Shown here one piece after another: positions 1 to 8,268 of a stretch of 24,439 nucleotides of DNA. Made by a program: the position numbers and the translations under genes. Origin of the DNA: Gemmatimonadota bacterium (GTDB lineage: Bacteria > Gemmatimonadota > Gemmatimonadetes > Gemmatimonadales > Gemmatimonadaceae); assembly GCA_023249395.1 (NCBI GenBank), contig JAHFCS010000004.1:1-24439 (forward strand). Reading direction: 5' to 3'. Each line of letters begins with the position of its first letter. Within the stretch, counting starts at the first letter, position 1. The notes under the pieces are model-generated. The model was not told the DNA's origin and searched no databases. It was given only the letters and a program-made list of their open reading frames with translations.

Positions 1-202
1 CGAGATTCGGGATTGCGAGCAGATCTGTGAACTCGCGCAGAATCGCGGATTCGTACGCGACACGATAGCGCCGTGCAGCGGAGCGGAGCGTAGCCGCATC
101 GGGAGGAGTCAGAATCTCCTGCCCTGGAAGAGCAAACGGAAAGAGGAGCGAGACCGCCACGACAACAGATCGCGTCCAATAACGCTTCAATGACATACGC
201 AT
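1..202 (-). CDS. Secreted protein, probable M20-type metallopeptidase (N-terminal part, runs off left edge)
   Basis: An open frame reads from an ATG at 202 to the window edge without a stop (about 67 residues). The first residues are basic (MRMSLKRYW) and are followed by a hydrophobic stretch (SVVVAVSLLFPFALPG), which looks like a Sec signal peptide. After about 40 residues comes REFTDLLAIPNL. This resembles the start of secreted M20/M28-type peptidases, where a '(R)EF..LLAIPNV' segment precedes the metal-binding domain. No metal ligands lie inside the window, so the family call rests on this one motif. A second in-frame ATG at 196 and a TTG at 208 are alternative starts, and none has a clear Shine-Dalgarno sequence. 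The gene is divergent from the MFS transporter, with about 150 bases between them that hold no feature I can support. Confidence 0.55.
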   Translation of the reverse strand, partial: MRMSLKRYWTRSVVVAVSLLFPFALPGQEILTPPDAATLRSAARRYRVAYESAILREFTDLLAIPNL

Positions 203-354
203 GCCCAAAGATGTGGCCGTCGTACGAGCGGATGCTAGCAGTCTGAATCCCGAAGCCTTCCGAGCCTGGCCACTCGACGCTGTGCCTCTCTAGGTTGGCT
301 CAAAGCTCGTAAGTTTTTGTCACACAGCCCATCACACTTTCTGAGAAGTTGAGA

Positions 355-1737
355 ATGACCGCCAGTCCGGGCGCACCCGAGCGAGCGCGCGAGCGTGACG
401 ACTCAGTTATCGAGAGAGCGACTATCCGGAAGCTGAGCCTCAGGCTGCTCCCATTCCTGTTCAGTCTTTACGTCTTCAACTTCCTCGATCGCTCGAACGT
501 CGCCATCGCTGGTCTTCAGATGAACCGCGACCTGCGCTTCAGCGCCAGCGCGTTCGGCCTTGGAGCCGGGATTTTCTTCCTCGGCTACGCTCTCTTCGAA
601 GTTCCGAGCAATCTCCTCCTGGTACGCGTCGGACCGCGGCGATGGATCGCCCGAATCATGATTTCGTGGGGCTTGATCGCGTCGGCGATGATGTTCGTGC
701 GGACGCCGGTACACTTCTACGTTCTGCGCTTTCTCCTCGGTGTGGCCGAGGCGGGATTCTTTCCGGGAATCGTCTATTATCTAAGCCAGTGGTTCCCCGC
801 TGCCCATCGTGCGCGGGCGAGCTCGCGCTTCATGATCGCCATTCCTCTCTCGGGCGTGGTCGGTGGCGTCTTTGGCGGTTGGCTGCTCGGGCTCAATGGA
901 CACATGGGACTCGCAGGATGGCAGTGGCTCTTCCTTCTCGAAGGAATTCCATCGGTATTGCTCGGCTTCGCCGTGCTCGCGTGGCTGACCGACCGTCCTG
1001 AAAAGGCCGAGTGGCTCGGTGCCGAGCAGCGCGAGTGGCTCGCTGCTCAGCTACGCCGGGATCACAATGAATCGCGTGGTGTGCATGGCATTCCGCCGCT
1101 CCGAGCGCTCGCGCAGCCGATGGTGTGGCTGCTGGCGATCCCTTACTTCCTCATGTTGACCGCCGGCTACGGCTACACGTTCTGGTCGCCGACTGTCATC
1201 CGCGATGCGCTGCACACGAGCGATTCCAGCACCGCACTCATTACCGCATTGATTGCCTGCTTCAGCGCGGTGGCGATGCTGATCGTCGGTGCCAGCTCCG
1301 ACAAAACGGGAGAGCGCTGTCTCCACGCGGCCGGGTCCGCAGCATTGATCGCGATCGGCTATCTGGGTGCCGCACTGTTCACCAGTCCCCTGGCCCGGGT
1401 GGTCGCACTCGGTCTAGTGCTCGTCGGCGCGAACAGCTTCCTCGCCCCCTTCTGGTGTCTCCCGACGATGCTGTTGAGTGGCAGCGCCGCGGCAATAGGA
1501 ATCGCGCTCGTGAACTCGATCGGAAATACTGGTGGCTTCGTCGGGCCTTACGTGATCGGAATCCTGAAGGATGCGACGGGGGGAACCAGCGGTGCTTTCC
1601 TCGTCCTAGCTGCCGTGAGCCTCGCATGCGCAGTGTTGTGTGTGCTGCTGAGGCAGCAGCCGGTTTTTGCGGCGCATTCGCGAAGCCGTAAAACAGTCCC
1701 TGGTCTTGCCGCCGCGGTGGTGAGCAAGCCGGCGTAA
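355..1737 (+). CDS. MFS transporter, anion:cation symporter (ACS) type
   Basis: A 460-residue, strongly hydrophobic protein with about 12 membrane segments. Near the N-terminus it has LDRSNVAIAGLQMNRDL, then FLGYALFEVPSNLLL and FLLGVAEAGFFPGIVYYLSQWF; these are typical of the ACS branch of the major facilitator superfamily (tartrate, hexuronate and phthalate-type organic anion carriers). The central cytoplasmic loop has TDRPEKAEWL, also usual for this branch. By family it should import an organic acid with a cation across the inner membrane; the substrate cannot be read from sequence. The frame also allows a TTG at 349, but GAGAAG at 343-348 sits six bases before the ATG at 355, so that start is preferred. 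Its 3' end converges on the antiporter gene with about 50 bases between stops and no clear terminator. Confidence 0.88.
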   Translation: MTASPGAPERARERDDSVIERATIRKLSLRLLPFLFSLYVFNFLDRSNVAIAGLQMNRDLRFSASAFGLGAGIFFLGYALFEVPSNLLLVRVGPRRWIARIMISWGLIASAMMFVRTPVHFYVLRFLLGVAEAGFFPGIVYYLSQWFPAAHRARASSRFMIAIPLSGVVGGVFGGWLLGLNGHMGLAGWQWLFLLEGIPSVLLGFAVLAWLTDRPEKAEWLGAEQREWLAAQLRRDHNESRGVHGIPPLRALAQPMVWLLAIPYFLMLTAGYGYTFWSPTVIRDALHTSDSSTALITALIACFSAVAMLIVGASSDKTGERCLHAAGSAALIAIGYLGAALFTSPLARVVALGLVLVGANSFLAPFWCLPTMLLSGSAAAIGIALVNSIGNTGGFVGPYVIGILKDATGGTSGAFLVLAAVSLACAVLCVLLRQQPVFAAHSRSRKTVPGLAAAVVSKPA

Positions 1738-1788
1738 CGACCTCGCGCTATTCCGGAATCACCCGCCGATCGTCGCGGCTTTCATGCG

Positions 1789-3093
1789 CTACGACGCGCG
1801 TCGCAAGAGCGGGGATGCCGTTGGCACCACAGGATGCAGCCACGCAAGCACCGGCGTTGTCATCGCCGTCGTGGTAATTGCCATCACGACCATCATCGCA
1901 AAGAGCGTCGGCGAGATCATGCCGACGTCGAGACCGACATTGAGAATCACCAGCTCCATCAGCCCGCGCGTGTTCATCAACGTGCCAAGAGCGAGCGCTT
2001 CACGCCATTCGAGTCCGGTGACCCGAGCTGCGATCGCTGTCCCTCCCAATTTTCCCACGATCGCCACGAGTGTCACGAGACCACACATCATCCATAGCTC
2101 CCGTCCTTCGATCAATCCGATGGTCGTGCGCAATCCAGTGAACGCGAAGAAGAGCGGGAGCAGCAGGACCACCATGACATCCTCGAGGCGGCCGCGCAGC
2201 CCCTGCACGAGAGCGTCGGTGCGAGGCATTATCGACCCGATGAGGAATGCGCCGAAAAGAGCGTGGATTCCGAGGCGCTCGGTAATCCAGGATGAGACCA
2301 GCACTGCCACAAGCACGACGGCGATAAGGTCCGGGGACAGCGAGCCCTTCGGTCCGTAACGATCAGTCAGAATCCTCAGCGTCCTTCGGCCGATGGTGAG
2401 CATCAGTCCGACGTAGATGATCGCGCCGCCAGCGGTGAGCCAGAGCGACGCGTCCGGGCGACTTCCGCGTACGAGCACCACGATCACAGCGAGTATGCAC
2501 CATGCTGTGATGTCATTCACCGCCGCACATGCGATGGCGATTGTGCCCAGTCGCGTTCGCGTCAGACCGCGTTCAGCGAGAATACGAGCCAGAACCGGGA
2601 ATGCTGTAACGCTCATTGCCGCCCCCACAAACATCGCGAAGCCGGCGAATTCCACCCCGGCGGGCGCGAGACGGTGATACAGAAGAACCGCGAGAGTTGC
2701 GCCCAGCAGAAATGGAGCGATAATGCTCGCATTGCTTGTAACGATTGCGATTCGGGCGCGCTCCCTCAGATGAGCAGGATCGATCTCCAGCCCGACGAGG
2801 AACATGAAGAAGAGCAGGCCGATCTGGCTGAGCGCACTGAGGAATCCGAGGCTTGCCGGCGGAAAGAGCGCGGCCGATGCCGCTGGCGCCACTGCGCCGA
2901 GGACGGAGGGGCCGAGCACGAGACCAGCAACCACCTCTCCGATCACCCGAGGCTGCCCGACAGCAGCCAGTGCAAGTCCGGCAAGCCTGGCAACAACCAC
3001 GATCACGACGATCTGGACGAGGAGCAGCGGCAGGTTGAACGATTCCGGACCGGACATGCTGCAAAAGTCGCGTTGCTGCCCGCGATACGCCAC
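1789..3093 (-). CDS. Cation:proton antiporter, CPA2/Kef-type (Na_H_Exchanger domain)
   Basis: A 434-residue integral membrane protein with about 12-13 hydrophobic helices. GEVVAGLVLGPSVLG (residues 52-66) and LSQIGLLFFMFLVGLEID (88-105) are hallmark segments of the Na_H_Exchanger family. The ion-binding helix carries AVNDITAW with Asn193-Asp194, an 'ND' pair in place of the 'DD' of electrogenic antiporters, which would fit electroneutral exchange. The last helices (LMNTRGLMELVILNVG) are also typical. There is no C-terminal TrkA-N/RCK domain, so it is a bare antiporter rather than a full Kef channel. The longest frame starts at a GTG at 3093. An ATG at 3057 (MSGPESF) is an equally good start, and neither has an obvious Shine-Dalgarno. 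Expected role: exchange of Na+ or K+ for protons across the inner membrane. It is divergent from the OPT transporter. Confidence 0.88.
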   Translation of the reverse strand: MAYRGQQRDFCSMSGPESFNLPLLLVQIVVIVVVARLAGLALAAVGQPRVIGEVVAGLVLGPSVLGAVAPAASAALFPPASLGFLSALSQIGLLFFMFLVGLEIDPAHLRERARIAIVTSNASIIAPFLLGATLAVLLYHRLAPAGVEFAGFAMFVGAAMSVTAFPVLARILAERGLTRTRLGTIAIACAAVNDITAWCILAVIVVLVRGSRPDASLWLTAGGAIIYVGLMLTIGRRTLRILTDRYGPKGSLSPDLIAVVLVAVLVSSWITERLGIHALFGAFLIGSIMPRTDALVQGLRGRLEDVMVVLLLPLFFAFTGLRTTIGLIEGRELWMMCGLVTLVAIVGKLGGTAIAARVTGLEWREALALGTLMNTRGLMELVILNVGLDVGMISPTLFAMMVVMAITTTAMTTPVLAWLHPVVPTASPLLRRAS

Positions 3094-3245
3094 CAGCGGC
3101 CAACGCCGTCGGCTAGTGCCACTCTTGATTGGCGGTGTACATTAACCGCGCGACCGTCCCAGGGATTTTGATGGCGCGGTCTTGGCAGGTGCGTCTCGCC
3201 GGCACTCACGCAGCCTGAAGCCCACAAGGATAGAGGTTCGAGCCC

Positions 3246-5621
3246 ATGACCGTTCCCGCACAGGAATATCCCAACCGCATCGGTCTTGTCTCCGACGGCC
3301 TTCCACCTTTCACGCCGTATATCGCTCCCGAAACGAACCTCAGGGAGCTCACACCGATCCCGATTCTCGTCGGCGCAATCCTCGGCTTGATCTTCGGTGC
3401 TTCTTCGCTCTATCTGGTTCTCCGAGTCGGCTTGACGGTTTCCGCATCAATACCCGTCGCGGTCATTTCCATCACTCTCTTCCGGCTCTTCTCGCGGCTC
3501 GGCTTGCGAGATGCTACCATCCTCGAGCACAACATCGTCCAGACCGCCGGCTCCGCCGGCGAATCAATTGCCTTCGGCGTTGGTGTCACGATGCCGGCAA
3601 TCCTGATCCTCGGCTTCGATCTCGAGATCACCCGCGTCATGCTCGTCGCGGTGCTCGGCGGACTTCTTGGAATCCTGATGATGATCCCGCTTCGGAGAGC
3701 GTTGATCGTCGCACAGCACGGAGTCCTCAAGTACCCCGAAGGAACAGCCTGTGCCGAGGTCCTCAAAGCCGGAGCGTCTGCCGAATCGCGCGCTGCGGCA
3801 TCTGACGAAGCGAAGCGCGAGCAGGCAAAGCTCGGCGCCGGCACGAGCGCGAAGACGATCTTTACCGGGTTCGGCTTTGCCCTCGCGTACAAGACGGCAA
3901 TGGTCGCGTTCCAGACGTGGAAGGAAGCTCCCGAAAAGATTTTCGGCGCTCCTTTCAGAAACGCGTCCATCTCCAGCGAAATCTCTCCCGAGCTGCTGGG
4001 CGTCGGCTACATCATCGGGCCGCGCATCGCATCCATCATGTGCGCCGGCGGCGTGCTCGCGTATCTCGTGCTCATTCCGATGATCAGCTACTTCGGCCAG
4101 TTCCTCAGCGCGCCGCTGCCGCCGGAAGGCACCGCATTGATCAAGGACATGAGTCCCGGCGACATCCGGAACGCTTATGTGCTCTACATCGGCGCGGGCG
4201 CGGTGGCGGCTGGTGGACTGATCAGCGTCTTTCGTTCGCTGCCCACGATCTGGCACGGCCTCCGAGGAGGGCTCAGCGACTACTCGGCCACCAAGGTCGG
4301 TGGCGCGCCCGTCAAGCTTCGCACCGACCGCGACCTGCCTATCAATTTCGTCCTTATCGGCGTGCTCGCTCTCGTCGTCGTGATTGCGTTCGCGAGCCCG
4401 TTGTACGTCGGCGGGACCGGAATCACCGCCAGGATTGCCGCGGCGATTCTCATCGTCGTTTTCGGATTTCTCTTCGTCACGGTATCATCGCGCCTCACTG
4501 GCGAGATTGGATCATCCTCGAATCCGATCTCCGGAATGACGGTCGCGACGCTTCTTCTCACTTGCCTGACCTTCGTCATCCTTGGATGGACAGGCAGCAA
4601 CTACTTCGTCACCGCGCTTTCCATTGGCGCCATCGTCTGCATCGCAGCGTCGAACGGCGGTACGACATCGCAGGATCTCAAGACCGGTTTCCTGGTCGGC
4701 TCAACGCCGCGCAGTCAGCAGATTGCGATTCTGATCGGCGCCACCGTATCAGCTCTCGCCCTCGGTCCCATTCTCCTCAAGCTCAACTCGGCCGGCTCAG
4801 TTTACGTCCCCATCGGCACGACAATACAAGGCCTGACCACTGGATCGCTGCAGCCGGGGGAGCGCGCCGACGTGAGCAAGCTCACGCGACGGGAGAGAAT
4901 CGAAGGGACGCTTGCCGGGGCACCGGCCGACAGCAAGGACTATTTCGTCTGGCACCGGCAGGATCCGAGCGGCGGCAACGCCGAGAAATACCTGGTGGAT
5001 GATGCCGGTAAGCCGGTCTACTTCGTTGATCGCGGAATCAACGGCACCATCCGGACACTTCCCGACGGGCAGGCGGTTCCCAAGTTCGACGCGCCGAAGG
5101 CGGTGCTGATGTCCTACATCATCAAGGGAATCCTCGGCGGAAAGCTGCCATGGGGACTCGTGTTGCTCGGCGCGATGATAGCTATCGTCCTGGAGATGTC
5201 GGGGATCCCGTCGCTCGCGTTCGCCGTGGGCGTCTATCTGCCGCTGTCGTCTTCGGCGCCTATTTTCATCGGTGGACTCGTTCGCCTTCTAGTCGACAAG
5301 TGGATCGCCAGAAAGCACGCGGGAGTGGGACTCACGCATGACCAACTGGTCGCCGAGGGCGACAAGAGTCCCGGAGTCCTGATGGCATCGGGATACATCG
5401 CCGGTGGCGCGATCGCTGGGATTCTGATCGCCTTTCTCGCCGGTGTTCCATCGATGGCTGGATTCAACGAGCGAATAGCCGCATTCGGCGAGTCCAACCC
5501 GATGCGGACGGGCCCCGCGGCGAATCTGCTTTCGCTCATTCCGTTCGCGGTGTTGATAGCTGTGTTGTACCTGACCGGTCGCGAGAAGCTGCTGAAGCCG
5601 CATCCGGAGAAAGTGGCTTGA
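3246..5621 (+). CDS. OPT family oligopeptide transporter
   Basis: A 791-residue membrane protein of the oligopeptide transporter (OPT) family, proton-coupled importers of short peptides or metal chelates. The N-terminus has GLVSDGLPPFTPYIAPETNL, then RELTPIPILVGAILGLIFGA and LYLVLRVGLTVSASIPVAV, which match the conserved start of bacterial OPT proteins. LKYPEGTACAEVLKAG (near residue 165) and SSNPISGMTVATLLLTC (near residue 425) are further family signatures. A hydrophilic segment of about 85 residues (roughly 530-617) interrupts the membrane region and contains KYLVDDAGKPVYFVDRGING. The chain then resumes with APKAVLMSYIIKGILGGKLPWGLVLLG. The ATG start at 3246 is preceded by GATAGAGG about nine bases upstream. 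It lies 66 bases ahead of the peptidase gene on the same strand, suggesting linked peptide uptake and breakdown. Confidence 0.92.
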   Translation: MTVPAQEYPNRIGLVSDGLPPFTPYIAPETNLRELTPIPILVGAILGLIFGASSLYLVLRVGLTVSASIPVAVISITLFRLFSRLGLRDATILEHNIVQTAGSAGESIAFGVGVTMPAILILGFDLEITRVMLVAVLGGLLGILMMIPLRRALIVAQHGVLKYPEGTACAEVLKAGASAESRAAASDEAKREQAKLGAGTSAKTIFTGFGFALAYKTAMVAFQTWKEAPEKIFGAPFRNASISSEISPELLGVGYIIGPRIASIMCAGGVLAYLVLIPMISYFGQFLSAPLPPEGTALIKDMSPGDIRNAYVLYIGAGAVAAGGLISVFRSLPTIWHGLRGGLSDYSATKVGGAPVKLRTDRDLPINFVLIGVLALVVVIAFASPLYVGGTGITARIAAAILIVVFGFLFVTVSSRLTGEIGSSSNPISGMTVATLLLTCLTFVILGWTGSNYFVTALSIGAIVCIAASNGGTTSQDLKTGFLVGSTPRSQQIAILIGATVSALALGPILLKLNSAGSVYVPIGTTIQGLTTGSLQPGERADVSKLTRRERIEGTLAGAPADSKDYFVWHRQDPSGGNAEKYLVDDAGKPVYFVDRGINGTIRTLPDGQAVPKFDAPKAVLMSYIIKGILGGKLPWGLVLLGAMIAIVLEMSGIPSLAFAVGVYLPLSSSAPIFIGGLVRLLVDKWIARKHAGVGLTHDQLVAEGDKSPGVLMASGYIAGGAIAGILIAFLAGVPSMAGFNERIAAFGESNPMRTGPAANLLSLIPFAVLIAVLYLTGREKLLKPHPEKVA

Positions 5622-5630
5622 TCTGGTCTA

Positions 5631-5653
5631 ATTAGTATCATCTAGTTACTAAT
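5631..5653. repeat. Short AT-rich inverted repeat between OPT and M3 peptidase genes
   Basis: ATTAGTA (5631-5637) and TACTAAT (5647-5653) form a perfect 7-bp inverted repeat with a 9-base spacer, in the 66-base gap between the two genes. It begins 10 bases after the OPT stop and ends 20 bases before the AGGGAG ribosome site of the peptidase gene. It is strikingly AT-rich for this sequence. It could be an operator or part of a promoter. It lacks the GC stem and U-run of an intrinsic terminator. Confidence 0.35.
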
Positions 5654-5687
5654 ATCCTCTTCCAAAAATAGCAGGGAGCGTTTCAGC

Positions 5688-7862
5688 ATGATGCGCAATC
5701 GTGTATTGATCGCAGCGGCTGCCGGACTGGCACTTGCCGGCTGCGCGACAACATCGCAACAGCCGGCAGGCAACGCGTCGACGGCCGTTCTTTCCGACGG
5801 GTTCTCATCGTCGAATCCGTTCTTCGCGGAGAGTTCGCTCCCATTCCACGCGCCGCCTTTCGACCGGATCAAGGACTCCGATTTCCAGCCGGCACTCGAG
5901 GCCGGGATGCGCGAGCAGATCGTCGAGATCGAAGGGCTCGCCAACCAGTCCGCGCCTGCCACGTTCGAGAACACGATCATTCCCATGGAGCGTTCGGGAG
6001 CAGTGCTGACGCGCGCCGCCAAAGTCTTCAATGCCATAACATCGGCCAATACCGATTCGACTCTCCAGCGCGTCCAGGAAGTGGAGGCACCCAGGCTTGC
6101 CGCACACTCCGACGCGATTTATCTCAACGACAAGCTTTTCCAACGCGTGAAGAGCATTTACGACGCCCGAGAGTCGCTTAGCTTCAACCCCGAGCAGAAG
6201 TTTCTCGTCGAGCTCTACTACAAGAATTTCGTCCGCGCCGGCGCCCAGTTATCTGAAGCCAACAAGACACAGCTCCGCGCGCTGAACCAGGAAGAAGCGA
6301 AGCTCTCCACCGATTTTCAGAACAAGCTGCTCGCCGCGACCAAGGCGGGCGCACTCGTACTGGACAATGCCGCCCAGCTCGAAGGAATGAGCGAGGGCGA
6401 GATCGCCGCTGCCGCGGAAGCTGCCAAGTCGCGGGGAATGACGGGCAAGTGGGTCATTCCGTTGCAGAACACCACGCAGCATCCTGCACAGGCTTCCCTG
6501 AAGAACCGCGCCGTACGTGAGCGCCTGTTCATCGCGTCCACGACACGGTCCGAGCATGGTGACTCGAGCGACACGCGAGCGACGATCAAGCGCCTCGCTC
6601 AGCTGCGCGCCGACAAAGCGAAGCTCCTTGGCTACCCGACCTACTCGGCTTACGCGCTCGAGAATCAGATGTCGAAGACGCCCCCGGAGGCGCTTAAGCT
6701 GCTGACCGATCTCGTGCCCGCATCGACAGCAAAAGCGCGCTCTGAAGCGATACAGATGCAGGCGCTGATCGACAGCGAGAAGGGCGGGTTCAAGCTCGCT
6801 CCGTGGGACTGGCAGTACTACTCGGAGCAGGTGCGAAAGGCGCAGTACGATCTCGATGAGTCACAGTTGAAGCCGTACTTCGAGATTGATCGCGTACTGC
6901 GCGACGGAGTGTTCTTCGCCGCCAACAAGCTGTACGGAATCACGTTCAAGGAGCGGAAGGACATCCCGGTCTATCACCCCGACGTACGCGTGTTCGATGT
7001 GACGGACTCCGATGGCAAGCCGCTGGCGCTCTTCTACACCGATTACTTCAAGCGCGACGAGAAGAGTGGCGGCGCATGGATGGACACGTTCGTCGATCAG
7101 TCAGGTCTGATGGGTACGCTGCCGGTGGTGTTCAACGTCGCAAATTTCACGAAGCCGGCACCGGGTCAGCAGGCACTGCTGACGTTCAGCGATGTGACGA
7201 CGATGTTCCACGAGTTCGGACACGCGCTGCACGGAATGTTCTCGAAGGTCCAGTATCCGACGCTCGGCGGGACCAACGTGCCACGTGACTTCGTCGAGTT
7301 CCCGTCGCAGTTCAACGAACACTGGGCACTCGACACGACTGTCTTCGCGAACTATGCCAAGCATTACCACACGGGACAGCCGATGCCCAAGGCGCTGGTC
7401 GACAAGATCAAGAATGCGAAGACTTTCAACCAGGGATTCGCGACAACCGAGTATCTCGCTGCGTCTCTGCTCGATATCGCGTGGCACACAGTCCCGCCGG
7501 GCTCGACGCAGCAGGACATCGACGCATTCGAGACTGCGGCGCTCAAGCGCTTCAACATCGACATGTACGAGGTGCCGCCTCGCTACCGGACGAGCTACTT
7601 CGCCCACATCTGGGGCGGAGGCTACGCGTCGAGTTATTACGCGTATCTCTGGAGCGAAGTCATCGATGACGACGCCTATTACTGGTTCAGAGAGAACGGC
7701 GGACTGACGCGCGCAAACGGCCAGCGTTTCCGCGAAATGGTTCTGTCACGCGGTGGGACGCAGGAGGTGGCGGCGCTGTACCGCGCTTTCCGCGGGCGTG
7801 ATCCCAGCGTCGAGCCGCTACTCGAGGAGCGCGGCCTTAGGGAGATTCCGCCGGGGAAGTGA
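5688..7862 (+). CDS. dcp: M3 family metallopeptidase (peptidyl-dipeptidase Dcp-like), lipoprotein
   Basis: A 724-residue zinc peptidase of family M3, subfamily Dcp/oligopeptidase A, which removes dipeptides from or cleaves short peptides. The zinc-binding motif HEFGH is at residues 508-512 and the third ligand is probably Glu537 in DFVEFPSQFNEHW, as in the family. IWGGGYASSYYAYLWSEV near the C-terminus is another conserved segment. The N-terminus is a lipoprotein signal (MRNRVLIAAAAGLALAGC, lipobox LAGC), so it should be anchored in the cell envelope, probably facing the periplasm, while E. coli Dcp has no such lipid anchor. The start is clear: AGGGAG at 5673-5678, nine bases before ATG 5688. 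It follows the OPT transporter by 66 bases. Its last 26 bases overlap the 3' end of the DUF3037 gene on the other strand. Confidence 0.92.
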   Translation: MMRNRVLIAAAAGLALAGCATTSQQPAGNASTAVLSDGFSSSNPFFAESSLPFHAPPFDRIKDSDFQPALEAGMREQIVEIEGLANQSAPATFENTIIPMERSGAVLTRAAKVFNAITSANTDSTLQRVQEVEAPRLAAHSDAIYLNDKLFQRVKSIYDARESLSFNPEQKFLVELYYKNFVRAGAQLSEANKTQLRALNQEEAKLSTDFQNKLLAATKAGALVLDNAAQLEGMSEGEIAAAAEAAKSRGMTGKWVIPLQNTTQHPAQASLKNRAVRERLFIASTTRSEHGDSSDTRATIKRLAQLRADKAKLLGYPTYSAYALENQMSKTPPEALKLLTDLVPASTAKARSEAIQMQALIDSEKGGFKLAPWDWQYYSEQVRKAQYDLDESQLKPYFEIDRVLRDGVFFAANKLYGITFKERKDIPVYHPDVRVFDVTDSDGKPLALFYTDYFKRDEKSGGAWMDTFVDQSGLMGTLPVVFNVANFTKPAPGQQALLTFSDVTTMFHEFGHALHGMFSKVQYPTLGGTNVPRDFVEFPSQFNEHWALDTTVFANYAKHYHTGQPMPKALVDKIKNAKTFNQGFATTEYLAASLLDIAWHTVPPGSTQQDIDAFETAALKRFNIDMYEVPPRYRTSYFAHIWGGGYASSYYAYLWSEVIDDDAYYWFRENGGLTRANGQRFREMVLSRGGTQEVAALYRAFRGRDPSVEPLLEERGLREIPPGK

Positions 7863-8268
7863 CGATGCTCTTGAACAGCTCATCGAGTGCTGCTGCCGGA
7901 TCGTTGGAAACTCCTTCGTGAACCGGGCCGCACTGGATCACGTCCGACCGCGGCGACGTGAGCCAGTGGAAGCGCTCCGATGGCGGAGCGAGGGCGATCG
8001 GTCCGGCAGTCTCGTCGCCTCTGCAGATCGCCTCACAAGACTCGAGGTAGCGAACCAGCAGCTCGACATCCACGCCTGGGGCCAGCTCCGACAGCTTTGC
8101 CCGATCGGTGAGCACGCGCATACCGAGGAATTCGCTTGTCCGCGCATGGACGATGATTCCTATCGGTGTGAACGTTCCTAGATAGACGTGGGGAACCACG
8201 CGCAGCACGGCAAAATCATACGCCACCCAGCTTTCATCCACCTTCCACGGGCTCGGGTGCGGTGTCAT
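7837..8268 (-). CDS. DUF3037 domain protein, partner of the HipA-like kinase
   Basis: A 143-residue protein. The segment WVAYDFAVLRVVPHVYLGTF followed by PIGIIVHARTSEFLGMRVL, and then the DRAKLSELAPGVDVELL region, matches the general pattern of the DUF3037 family (an N-terminal 'Y.ivRvvP.v..eefinvGviv' core). The molecular function is not known to me. Its ATG overlaps the stop of the upstream kinase gene by four bases (ATGA at 8265-8268), so the two are almost certainly translated together. Genes for HipA-like kinases and DUF3037 proteins occur side by side in several phyla as far as I recall, which suggests a conserved functional pair. It has no Cys cluster, signal peptide or helix-turn-helix that I can see, so it should be cytoplasmic. 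Its 3' end overlaps the end of the M3 peptidase gene by 26 bases, convergently. Confidence 0.8.
   Translation of the reverse strand: MTPHPSPWKVDESWVAYDFAVLRVVPHVYLGTFTPIGIIVHARTSEFLGMRVLTDRAKLSELAPGVDVELLVRYLESCEAICRGDETAGPIALAPPSERFHWLTSPRSDVIQCGPVHEGVSNDPAAALDELFKSIVTSPAESP

Noticed and set aside
3564..4256. Long minus-strand frame opposite the OPT gene (230 residues)
   Set aside because: It is antisense to a clearly coding membrane protein, its translation is rich in charged residues without family motifs, and it has no ribosome site. It is a shadow of high GC codon use.
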